This document shows positions 1 through 5,093 of a stretch of DNA of 5,093 bases, piece by piece. This DNA comes from Erwinia sp. (GTDB taxonomy: Bacteria; Pseudomonadota; Gammaproteobacteria; Enterobacterales; Enterobacteriaceae), in assembly GCA_003512805.1 (NCBI GenBank), contig DOOK01000159.1, positions 1 through 5,093 of the forward strand. Reading direction: 5' to 3'. Below the pieces are notes generated by a model. It made no database searches. It saw only the letters and a list, made by a program, of their open reading frames with translations, and was not told where the DNA came from. Position 1 is the stretch's first letter. Each line of letters starts with the position of its first letter. A program made the translations under genes and the position numbers.

Positions 1-540
1 GCTTTTGGCCTGATTTGCTGGCTGGTTGGCCGGGACGGTGGTAACAAAATTTACGGACATGAACGCGTCGGACAGGACGGTAAGAAGTTTAAATGCCTGA
101 AGTTTCGCTCAATGGTGACCAATTCGAAAGAAGTCCTGGAAGAGTTGTTGGCGACCAGTGCCGAAGCGCGAGCCGAATGGGATAAAGACTTTAAGTTGAA
201 AAACGATCCGCGCGTCACGAAAATTGGTGCTTTCCTGCGTAAAACCAGCCTGGACGAGCTGCCTCAGCTGTGGAACGTTATTCGTGGCGAGATGAGCCTG
301 GTGGGGCCGCGTCCGGTGATTGAAGCCGAGCTGGAGCGCTACGCGGGCGATGTCGATTATTATCTGATGGCCAAGCCCGGCATGACCGGCCTGTGGCAGG
401 TCAGCGGTCGTAACGATATCGACTACGATACGCGCGTCTACTTCGACTCCTGGTATGTGAAAAACTGGGCGCTGTGGACTGATATTGCCATTCTGTTTAA
501 AACCGCTGGTGTAGTGCTGCGTCGCGACGGCGCCTACTAA
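1..540 (+). CDS. wbaP: Undecaprenyl-phosphate sugar phosphotransferase, WbaP/AmsG type (C-terminal part, 5'-truncated by window)
   Basis: This is the catalytic C-terminal domain of a membrane enzyme that moves a hexose-1-phosphate (galactose or glucose) from the UDP-sugar to undecaprenyl phosphate, the first step of O-antigen or exopolysaccharide repeat-unit assembly at the inner membrane. Reading frame 1 is open from the first base, giving 179 residues and a TAA stop. WbaP-type proteins are roughly 475 residues, so the N-terminal membrane and central domains lie outside the window. Fragment positions: KFRSM at 34-38, the LDELPQLWN block with the catalytic Asp-Glu pair at 85-86, the MSLVGPRPV block around 98-106, then KPGMTGLWQVSGRN and the ending RRDGAY shared with Salmonella WbaP. 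An internal ATG at 112 is not the start, because conserved sequence continues upstream. It ends its transcription unit at a strong terminator. The family call is secure. The sugar, and whether the proper name is wbaP, amsG or wceG, cannot be decided here. Confidence 0.93.
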   Translation, partial: AFGLICWLVGRDGGNKIYGHERVGQDGKKFKCLKFRSMVTNSKEVLEELLATSAEARAEWDKDFKLKNDPRVTKIGAFLRKTSLDELPQLWNVIRGEMSLVGPRPVIEAELERYAGDVDYYLMAKPGMTGLWQVSGRNDIDYDTRVYFDSWYVKNWALWTDIAILFKTAGVVLRRDGAY

Positions 541-550
541 GCTAAGATCC

Positions 551-590
551 GGGGCGGTCGCTGCGGCACCGCCCCATAAGTTTTTCTTTT
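551..590 (+). terminator. Rho-independent terminator after the sugar phosphotransferase gene
   Basis: A perfect 8-bp GC-rich stem (GGGGCGGT at 551-558 with ACCGCCCC at 568-575) encloses a 9-base loop. After ATAAG come TTTTTCTTTT and further T-rich sequence to about 597. It starts 11 bases after the stop codon. The reverse strand has no T run after the stem, so it acts only on rightward transcription. It should separate the polysaccharide gene from the MFS gene. Confidence 0.9.
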
Positions 591-652
591 CTTTTCTCCC
601 CGTTATCACTACTCTGTGCGGCTTGCTTTTTTTACTGGACGTCGCCGCCCCG

Positions 653-1843
653 ATGCAAAAATTCACCTTACTTCTTCTCAGCCTGGTTCTGTTAGCGCCG
701 CTTGGCATCGATCTCTATTTGCCGACGCTACCCGATATCGCGCTGGGGCTGAATACGCCGGTCAGCACCGTGCAAACCACTATCCCGCTATTTCTGCTGG
801 TGATGGGCCTGGGGCAAATTGTTGCCGGTCCGCTGGTGGACAACCTGGGCAGGAAGCCTGTGGCCCTGGCCGGTCTGCTGCTGTATGTGGTCGGTAGCGT
901 TCTGGCCGCCACGGCTGAAAGCTGGCCGCAATTCCTTTGCGCGCGCGTGGTACAAGGCTGCGCCGTCTGCTGTACCGCAGTGGTGGCTTTTAGTGGCGTG
1001 CGCGACCGGCTTGACGGTGACGATGCTGCTCGTGCCTACGGCTTTCTGAACGGTGCCCTGAATATTGTTCCGGCGCTGGCACCGATGCTGGGCGGGTTCC
1101 TTGCCGAGGCCTTTGGTTGGCGCGCACCTTTCTGGTTTTTAACCGCTTACGCGGTCGTGATTGGCCTGCTGGTCATTTTCTTTTTACCGGAAACCCGTCC
1201 GGCAGGCACGCTGGCCGTAAAGGGAATACCGCTACGTCAATACTGGCAAATCCTGCGGCAACCACGCTTCCTGGCTTTTGCCTTTGCTAACGCGGGCGCA
1301 CTGGGTATGGTGCTGACTTACGTCTCGCTCGCGCCGCAGGTATTAATGACCGAGGGCCAGCTCTCCGCGCTGCAGTTCTCCGTTGCTTTTGGCGCCAACG
1401 GCTTCTGGATAATGTTGGTGAGCGTGCTGGTCAACAAAATGATCCGCAAGCTGGGACGCCCGATTTGTCTGGCAACGGGCTGCGTGGCGATGACGTTGGG
1501 TGCGATAATGCTGATGGGCGGCGTGCTGCTGCTCCCGGCCGCATGGCAGCAGCACTGGGCGCTCTATATGCTGCCCGTGGCGGTATCCGTGGCGGGTCTG
1601 GCTTTTACTGTCGGCCCGGCCACCAGCTATGCACTGGAGCCTTATCAGAAACAGGCGGGCGTTGCATCGGCACTGGCGGGCTTTATCCAGATGGCCGGCG
1701 GCGCTTCTGGTGGATTGCTGGCCATGGCACTGCCGCTGGCGGAGAAATCTTCACTGGCGCTGATGATGGTTGCAGGCGCACTCCTGACGGGAACGGCCTG
1801 GTATTACAGTAAAAAAGTGCGCGGCACGCTGACCGCGCTTTAG
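653..1843 (+). CDS. MFS multidrug exporter, Bcr/CflA (DHA1) family
   Basis: This is a 396-residue inner-membrane protein with about 12 hydrophobic segments, the size and layout of proton-driven drug exporters of the Bcr/CflA/CmlA group. Visible signatures: LGIDLYLPTLP in helix 1 (Asp20), as in Bcr and CmlA; MFS motif A, GPLVDNLGRKP, near 59-69 between helices 2 and 3; the motif-B Arg98 and Gln101 in helix 4; APMLGGFLAEAFGWR (143-157), the motif-C/antiporter region of helix 5; and LPETRP closing the first half. I chose ATG 653 because the protein then begins in the usual place just before helix 1. A TTG at 623 would add ten residues but has no Shine-Dalgarno, and ATG 653 itself has only a weak GGAC 12 bases upstream. 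I see no clear promoter after the terminator at 551-590. Helix 4 carries an odd cysteine cluster (Cys103, 106, 107). The 3' end lies 2 bp from convergent dadX. The family is clear; the substrate cannot be told from sequence. Confidence 0.9.
   Translation: MQKFTLLLLSLVLLAPLGIDLYLPTLPDIALGLNTPVSTVQTTIPLFLLVMGLGQIVAGPLVDNLGRKPVALAGLLLYVVGSVLAATAESWPQFLCARVVQGCAVCCTAVVAFSGVRDRLDGDDAARAYGFLNGALNIVPALAPMLGGFLAEAFGWRAPFWFLTAYAVVIGLLVIFFLPETRPAGTLAVKGIPLRQYWQILRQPRFLAFAFANAGALGMVLTYVSLAPQVLMTEGQLSALQFSVAFGANGFWIMLVSVLVNKMIRKLGRPICLATGCVAMTLGAIMLMGGVLLLPAAWQQHWALYMLPVAVSVAGLAFTVGPATSYALEPYQKQAGVASALAGFIQMAGGASGGLLAMALPLAEKSSLALMMVAGALLTGTAWYYSKKVRGTLTAL
1811..1838 (-). terminator. Probable rho-independent terminator of dadAX, inside the MFS gene 3' end
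   Basis: Read leftward, after the dadX stop codon, a 6-bp all-GC stem GCGCGG/CCGCGC (1838-1833 with 1824-1819) has an 8-base loop. It is followed by AC and six T residues (1816-1811). The hairpin begins 7 bases past the end of dadX. The same bases encode the last Lys-Lys-Val-Arg-Gly-Thr-Leu-Thr-Ala-Leu codons of the MFS gene. In the rightward direction the stem is followed only by TTTAG, so it is much weaker as a terminator for the MFS gene. Confidence 0.65.
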
Positions 1844-1845
1844 CC

Positions 1846-2916
1846 TCAAATAACGTTTACCGGTACGCGGGGCGCGAGCGCGCACATCAGCTCGTAACCT
1901 ACCGTACCGGCAGCTTTAGCTACCTCGTCGATTTTGATGTTATTGCCCCACATCTCTACCTGGCTGCCGATGCCCGCCTGCTGACAGGGCGTCAGGTCCA
2001 CCGTAATCATATCCATTGATACCGCCCCGACAAGCTGCGTTCTGACCCCGTCCACCCACACCGGCGTGCCGGTGGGAGCGTGGCGCGGATAGCCATCAGC
2101 GTAGCCGCAGGCAACAATGCCAATACGCTGCTCGTCGCTGGCACGATAGCGTGCACCATACCCTACCGCATCCCCGTGTCTGAGTGACTGGACAGCAATG
2201 ATCTCTCCGCTCAGCGTCATAGCGGGACGCAACCCGCTGCTGGCGACATCCTGCCAGTCACCGCTGGGCGATGCGCCATAAAGGATAATGCCTGGCCGAA
2301 CCCAGTCATAATGCGTGTCGTCATGCCAAAGCGTGGCCGCCGAATTTGCCAGCGAGCGCGGGCAATCCAGCCCTTCTGCCGCCTGATTGATACGCCTCAT
2401 CGGCTCCGTAATGCCCTCATTGCTTTCCGCTTCGGCAAAATGGGCCATCAGCGTCAGCTCCCCCACGTTGGGCAGCGTTTTTAGCTTCTGCCATACCTGC
2501 TGCACCAGCGAGGGCTGAAAACCAAGCCGGTTCATGCCGCTGTTCATTTTCAGGTAAATATCCAGCGGAGCGGAAAGCTTCGCTTTCGCCAACGCCTGAA
2601 TCTGCCAGTTACTGTGCACGCTGGTGGTGAGCCGGTAGCGATCCAGAATGGGAAGCTCATCCGGATGGAAAAACCCTTCCAGCAGCAAAATGGGCTTATT
2701 CCAGCCGCTTTCGCGCAGCATAATGGCCTCTTCAAGATTCAGCAGCGCGAAGCCGTCTGTCTCTGACAGGCTTTGCCAGACGCGAGCAATACCGTGTCCG
2801 TAGGCATTGGCTTTTACTACCGACCAGACGTGCGAGCGGGGAGCAGCCTGGCGGACGACAGCCAGATTATGCCGCAACGCGCTGGTGTCGAGGGTTGCGA
2901 CAATAGGACGAGACAT
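1846..2916 (-). CDS. dadX: Alanine racemase, catabolic (DadX)
   Basis: A 356-residue PLP enzyme, fold type III, cytosolic and expected to be a homodimer, that interconverts L- and D-alanine and so feeds D-alanine to DadA. The PLP lysine is Lys35 in SVVKANAYGHG, and the second catalytic base is Tyr253 in AVGYGARY. Further family blocks are KMNSGMNRLGF (123-133), the NSAATLW block (191-197), WVRPGIILYGASPSG (205-219) and SMDMITVDLTP (300-310). Length and sequence follow E. coli DadX closely through to the MCALAPRVPV ending, and the position directly after dadA separates it from the biosynthetic paralogue alr, which is normally elsewhere. The start is fixed by an AGGAG (2926-2922) five bases before ATG. 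It lies 25 bp after the dadA stop, so the two are co-transcribed. Its stop codon is 2 bp from that of the convergent MFS gene. All catalytic residues are intact. Confidence 0.97.
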   Translation of the reverse strand: MSRPIVATLDTSALRHNLAVVRQAAPRSHVWSVVKANAYGHGIARVWQSLSETDGFALLNLEEAIMLRESGWNKPILLLEGFFHPDELPILDRYRLTTSVHSNWQIQALAKAKLSAPLDIYLKMNSGMNRLGFQPSLVQQVWQKLKTLPNVGELTLMAHFAEAESNEGITEPMRRINQAAEGLDCPRSLANSAATLWHDDTHYDWVRPGIILYGASPSGDWQDVASSGLRPAMTLSGEIIAVQSLRHGDAVGYGARYRASDEQRIGIVACGYADGYPRHAPTGTPVWVDGVRTQLVGAVSMDMITVDLTPCQQAGIGSQVEMWGNNIKIDEVAKAAGTVGYELMCALAPRVPVNVI

Positions 2917-2941
2917 AACTTCTCCTGTTATAAGCGGATAA

Positions 2942-4237
2942 CTAGCGTGCGCCGTGCAGGATCGGGCCTGTAGCAGGCTGATAACCCGGCAGATAGCGCA
3001 TTACCGATAAATCGTCAGCGGCAATCGCCGGAGCGCGTCCTGAGATAATATCAGAAAGCAGCTGCCCGGAGCCGCAGGCCATGGTCCAACCGAGCGTTCC
3101 GTGACCGGTATTCAGGTAAAGATTTTTAAACGGCGTACGGCCGACAATCGGCGTTCCGTCCGGCGTCATCGGCCGCAGCCCGGTCCAGAAAGTTGCCTGC
3201 GCAAGATCGCCGCCCTGCGGATAGAGATCCCGTACCACCATTTCCAGCGTTTCGCGTCTGGCGGGCAGCAGTTTTGTATTAAAGCCAACGATCTCCGCCA
3301 TGCCACCCACGCGGATCCGGTTGTCAAAACGCGTAATCGCCACTTTGTAAGTTTCGTCCAGCACGGTGGATACCGGCGCCGCCTCAGGATGAGTAATCGG
3401 GATAGTCAGTGAATACCCTTTCAGCGGGTAGACGGGAATAGCCATCATACCGTTCAACAGCGAGGTGGAATAAGAGCCAAACGCCACAACATACGCGTCC
3501 GCCGTAACGACCTCAGCTCCGCATTTCACGCCGGCAATCTGATTATGTTCCTGTAACAGGGCGTCAACAGGTGTATTAAAGCGGAAAGTAACGCCTGCCG
3601 CCTTTGCCATCTCTGCCAGCTGTCGGGTAAACAGCTGACAGTCACCGGTCTCATCATTAGGCAAGCGCAGACCGCCGGTTAACAGATGTTTTGTCGCCGC
3701 CAGCGCGGGTTCCGCCTCGGCCAGCTGGCTGGCTTCCAGCAGTTCATACGGCACCCCCGCCTCTTTTAATACCGCAATATCTTTGGTGGCGCTTTCAAAT
3801 TGCTGCGCGGTACGGAACAGCTGCAGCGTACCGCCCTGCCGTCCTTCATAGGCGATGCCGGTCTGCTGACGTAGCGCTTTCATACAGTCACGACTGTATT
3901 CAGCAATACGTACCATGCGGCTTTTATTTTCCTGATAGTGACGCATATCGCAGTTACGCAGCATTTGCCACATCCACGCCAGCTGGAAACGACTGCCATC
4001 CGGCCGGATAGCCAGCGGTGCGTGGCGCTGAAACATCCATTTTATCGCCTTTAACGGCACGCCGGGCGCCGCCCAGGGTGCTGCATAGCCCGGGGAAATT
4101 TGTCCTGCGTTGCCTGCGCTGGTTTCCAGCGCCACGTCCGGTTGACGATCGATAACCGTCACCTCATGCCCACTTTGGGCCAGATACCAGGCGCTGGCTA
4201 CACCCACTACGCCGCTTCCAAGAATGACAACTCGCAT
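2942..4237 (-). CDS. dadA: D-amino acid dehydrogenase, FAD-dependent (DadA)
   Basis: A 431-residue flavoprotein associated with the inner membrane. It oxidises D-alanine, and more slowly other D-amino acids, to the 2-oxo acid and ammonia, passing electrons to quinone. Together with DadX it allows growth on L- or D-alanine. The N-terminus is a Rossmann FAD site: [19 protein letters not shown] with GxGxxG at 7-12 and the ribose-binding acidic Asp30. The block [20 protein letters not shown] (38-57) and the C-terminal blocks [14 protein letters not shown] and [16 protein letters not shown] (FAD-contacting) match E. coli DadA, which is 432 residues. The frame stays open 46 codons further upstream, but ATG 4237 is the family start and has a good Shine-Dalgarno. 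It is the first gene of dadA-dadX. In E. coli the operon is induced by alanine and controlled by Lrp and CRP; Lrp-like sites are visible upstream here. Confidence 0.97.
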   Translation of the reverse strand: MRVVILGSGVVGVASAWYLAQSGHEVTVIDRQPDVALETSAGNAGQISPGYAAPWAAPGVPLKAIKWMFQRHAPLAIRPDGSRFQLAWMWQMLRNCDMRHYQENKSRMVRIAEYSRDCMKALRQQTGIAYEGRQGGTLQLFRTAQQFESATKDIAVLKEAGVPYELLEASQLAEAEPALAATKHLLTGGLRLPNDETGDCQLFTRQLAEMAKAAGVTFRFNTPVDALLQEHNQIAGVKCGAEVVTADAYVVAFGSYSTSLLNGMMAIPVYPLKGYSLTIPITHPEAAPVSTVLDETYKVAITRFDNRIRVGGMAEIVGFNTKLLPARRETLEMVVRDLYPQGGDLAQATFWTGLRPMTPDGTPIVGRTPFKNLYLNTGHGTLGWTMACGSGQLLSDIISGRAPAIAADDLSVMRYLPGYQPATGPILHGAR

Positions 4238-4249
4238 CGCTACTCCACC
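4238..4249 (-). promoter_or_regulatory. Ribosome binding site deciding the dadA start
   Basis: Read leftward, GGTGGAG (4249-4243) stands five bases before ATG 4237. This supports the short start that matches the family over in-frame ATGs at 4261, 4282 and 4375, which would add 8 to 46 non-conserved residues. Confidence 0.8.
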
Positions 4250-4330
4250 GCCGATTTTCATAGATGAATACACTGGATACATGCGGCCGCTGCGGTGAAA
4301 AAAGCTGCGGGAAGACAGCGGGCGCGATGT

Positions 4331-4345
4331 AACAATATTATTCTT
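4331..4345 (+). promoter_or_regulatory. Possible Lrp binding site, dadA leader side
   Basis: Matches 12 of 15 positions of the Lrp consensus YAGHAWATTWTDCTR, including the whole AATATTATTCT core. It lies about 94-108 bp upstream of the dadA ATG. Because the consensus is AT-rich and degenerate, a chance match is possible. The presence of two better sites nearby and the known Lrp control of dadAX in E. coli raise its credibility. Confidence 0.35.
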
Positions 4346-4465
4346 CTTTTTTACCCTGGAGGGGAATAAAAACAAGGTGCCGGTGATAAATCGGAGTTTA
4401 ATATTGCATTATTAAGAGCGGCAGCAGCAAATAACTGCACAGGCGGAATTTTCCTGCTTCCTCAG

Positions 4466-4480
4466 CAGAATATTATTACG
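4466..4480 (+). promoter_or_regulatory. Likely Lrp binding site
   Basis: CAGAATATTATTACG matches 13 of 15 positions of the Lrp consensus YAGHAWATTWTDCTR. It lies 35 bp (start to start) from the stronger site at 4501 and shares 12 of 15 bases with it. It is about 230 bp upstream of the dadA ATG, a place where Lrp could act on dadA and possibly on ycgB. Confidence 0.45.
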
Positions 4481-4500
4481 CCGCACTTTCCGTCGTTATA

Positions 4501-4515
4501 CAGGATATTATTCTG
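4501..4515 (+). promoter_or_regulatory. Likely Lrp binding site, best match
   Basis: CAGGATATTATTCTG matches 14 of 15 positions of the Lrp consensus YAGHAWATTWTDCTR (only G for H at position 4) and is close to an inverted repeat with CAG/CTG ends. With the neighbour at 4466-4480 it forms a tandem pair, as Lrp sites commonly do. Confidence 0.55.
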
Positions 4516-4606
4516 TCCTTATTATTATTTTTTGCGCTTTCCCTGACGTTAAAATGATTTTTCGACTTCGGCTCTATTTTCTGCCAAAGATTTCCATTGT
4601 ATTCGC

Positions 4607-4635
4607 CTGAGCGATCGGAGAGAGTGAACTATCAT
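4607..4635 (+). promoter_or_regulatory. Candidate ycgB promoter
   Basis: A -10-like TATCAT (4630-4635, five of six matches to TATAAT) is preceded by C, giving CTATCAT, which resembles the sigma-S-type extended -10. A weak -35-like CTGAGC (4607-4612) lies 17 bp upstream. ycgB is a sigma-S-dependent gene in E. coli, which fits. It would leave a leader of about 120 bases. CATAAT at 4692-4697 is a rival -10 with no -35 at normal spacing, so the assignment is weak. Confidence 0.25.
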
Positions 4636-4732
4636 TGAGTTACTGGCTTCAATTCCAGATCTGCTCCGACAGCGGCAGCGTCATGGCAGGTCATAATGAA
4701 AACGGATTTATGTCGCTACTGATGTAACGTCG

Positions 4733-4744
4733 AAAACCGGTTTT
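4733..4744. repeat. Perfect 12-bp palindrome before ycgB
   Basis: AAAACCGGTTTT is fully self-complementary with no spacer. It ends 16 bases before the ycgB ATG and 5 bases before its Shine-Dalgarno sequence. It could be a dimeric regulator site; no known regulator consensus was recognised. Confidence 0.45.
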
Positions 4745-4760
4745 AAAAAAGGGGTGCGCT

Positions 4761-5093
4761 ATGACGACTATCTTTGATGAGTCTGTAACGAACAGCCAAC
4801 GGCTCAGCGACGGTCCCGACTGGACGTTCGATCTGCTGGACGTCTACCTTGAAGAGATTGACCGCGTCGCCAAACTCTATCGACTGGATACCTATCCTCA
4901 TCAAATCGAAGTCATTACTTCGGAGCAGATGATGGATGCTTATTCCAGCGTCGGGATGCCAATCAACTACGCGCACTGGTCATTCGGTAAAAAGTTTATC
5001 GAAACCGAACAGCGTTATAAGCATGGCCAACAGGGCCTGGCTTATGAGATCGTCATCAACTCCAATCCCTGTATCGCCTATCTGATGGAAGAA
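4761..5093 (+). CDS. ycgB: SpoVR family protein YcgB (N-terminal part, runs off window)
   Basis: The first 111 residues of a protein that is about 510 residues in E. coli; the frame is open to the last base. From residue 15 the sequence RLSDGPDWTFDLLDVYLEEI and what follows match E. coli YcgB almost unbroken, including the IEVITSEQMMDAYSSVGMP, NYAHWSFGKKF and KHGQQGLAYEIVINSNP blocks typical of SpoVR proteins. The first 14 residues differ. ATG 4761 is preceded by AGGGG (4750-4754) six bases upstream, so the start is well supported. The family is cytosolic, and its biochemical role is unsettled. SpoVR was named for a role in Bacillus spore cortex formation, and enterobacterial YcgB is a stationary-phase, sigma-S-controlled protein often linked to the YeaG kinase and YeaH. 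Divergent placement from dadA is the same as in E. coli. Confidence 0.95.
   Translation, partial: MTTIFDESVTNSQRLSDGPDWTFDLLDVYLEEIDRVAKLYRLDTYPHQIEVITSEQMMDAYSSVGMPINYAHWSFGKKFIETEQRYKHGQQGLAYEIVINSNPCIAYLMEE

Larger units (their letters stand above)
4238..4760. promoter_or_regulatory. Divergent dadA / ycgB control region (523 bp, no gene)
   Basis: This AT-rich non-coding stretch separates the divergent starts of dadA and ycgB. It holds three Lrp-like sequences (4331-4345, 4466-4480, 4501-4515), candidate ycgB promoter elements (4607-4635; another CATAAT at 4692-4697), a perfect palindrome at 4733-4744, and a T6-tailed hairpin in the dadA leader (4298-4319). No convincing sigma-70 promoter is visible for dadA. 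The best leftward -10 candidates are AATAAT (4413-4408) and TATTAA (4403-4398), both without a good -35. A CRP-like half site TGTGC (4441-4437) has a poor partner half, so a CRP site is possible but not shown. No conserved small ORF was recognised. Confidence 0.6.

Noticed and set aside
109..708. 199-codon open frame on the - strand opposite the sugar phosphotransferase gene
   Set aside because: It runs antisense through a conserved coding region and across the terminator, has no recognisable domain, and is explained by GC-rich codon bias on the opposite strand.
616..1812. Other open frames within the MFS gene on both strands (616-897, 819-1049, 1465-1812 on +; 715-912, 1343-1555 on -)
   Set aside because: None has a family signature, and all overlap a 12-helix MFS frame with clear motifs A, B and C.
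832..2627. Three Chi octamers (GCTGGTGG at 832-839 and 2620-2627 on +, and at 1620-1627 on -)
   Set aside because: All lie inside coding sequence, on both strands, at a density unremarkable for an enterobacterial chromosome.
3101..4011. Two + strand open frames (3101-3412, 3691-4011) opposite dadA
   Set aside because: Both lie wholly antisense to the conserved dadA reading frame and show low-complexity Arg/Pro-rich translations typical of shadow frames.
4426..4441. CRP site in the dadA promoter region
   Set aside because: Only one half (TGTGC) resembles the consensus; the second half (TTGCT) does not match TCACA well, so it is not annotated as a site.
4454..4468. Small hairpin CTGCT-TCCTC-AGCAG
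   Set aside because: It has only a 5-bp stem and no U tract on either strand. It overlaps the start of an Lrp-like site and is likely chance.
4743..4976. 77-codon - strand open frame opposite the ycgB start
   Set aside because: It is antisense to the highly conserved YcgB N-terminus and has no recognisable features.
1..5093. Mobile elements, CRISPR arrays, tRNA or rRNA genes, toxin-antitoxin or phage genes
   Set aside because: I found no transposase, terminal inverted repeats, regularly spaced repeats or RNA gene signatures, and every long open frame outside shadows is a known housekeeping or accessory family.

Overview
The window looks like chromosomal DNA of a member of Enterobacterales. 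The proteins resemble the E. coli and Salmonella versions of DadX, DadA, YcgB and WbaP almost residue for residue over long stretches. The genes look GC-rich, and the one long intergenic region is AT-rich. The pairing of a WbaP/AmsG-type exopolysaccharide initiator with these genes would suit the Erwinia/Pantoea group, but that placement is inference and I cannot confirm the genus by eye.

Layout, left to right. (1) 1-540, + strand: the last 179 codons of a WbaP/AmsG-type undecaprenyl-phosphate sugar phosphotransferase, closed by a strong rho-independent terminator at 551-590. (2) 653-1843, + strand: a 12-helix Bcr/CflA-type MFS drug exporter. (3) 1846-4237, - strand: a two-gene dadA-dadX operon for alanine catabolism (D-amino acid dehydrogenase and catabolic alanine racemase), convergent with the MFS gene and only 2 bp from it. 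(4) 4238-4760: a 523-bp AT-rich divergent regulatory region with three sequences close to the Lrp consensus and a perfect 12-bp palindrome just before the next gene. (5) 4761 to the end, + strand: the first 111 codons of ycgB (SpoVR family).

How the genes work together: DadX converts L-alanine to D-alanine, and DadA oxidises D-alanine to pyruvate and ammonia, passing electrons to the respiratory chain. ycgB and dadAX are divergent here as in E. coli, so that side is ancestral synteny. On the other side of dadX, E. coli K-12 has cvrA (nhaP2). Here it is replaced by the MFS gene and the end of a polysaccharide locus, so the junction near 1844 is a synteny break relative to E. coli.

I found no mobile element, CRISPR array, tRNA, rRNA or previously undescribed system. 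The most useful non-coding observations are a probable dadAX terminator lying inside the last codons of the convergent MFS gene, and the cluster of Lrp-like sites upstream of dadA.
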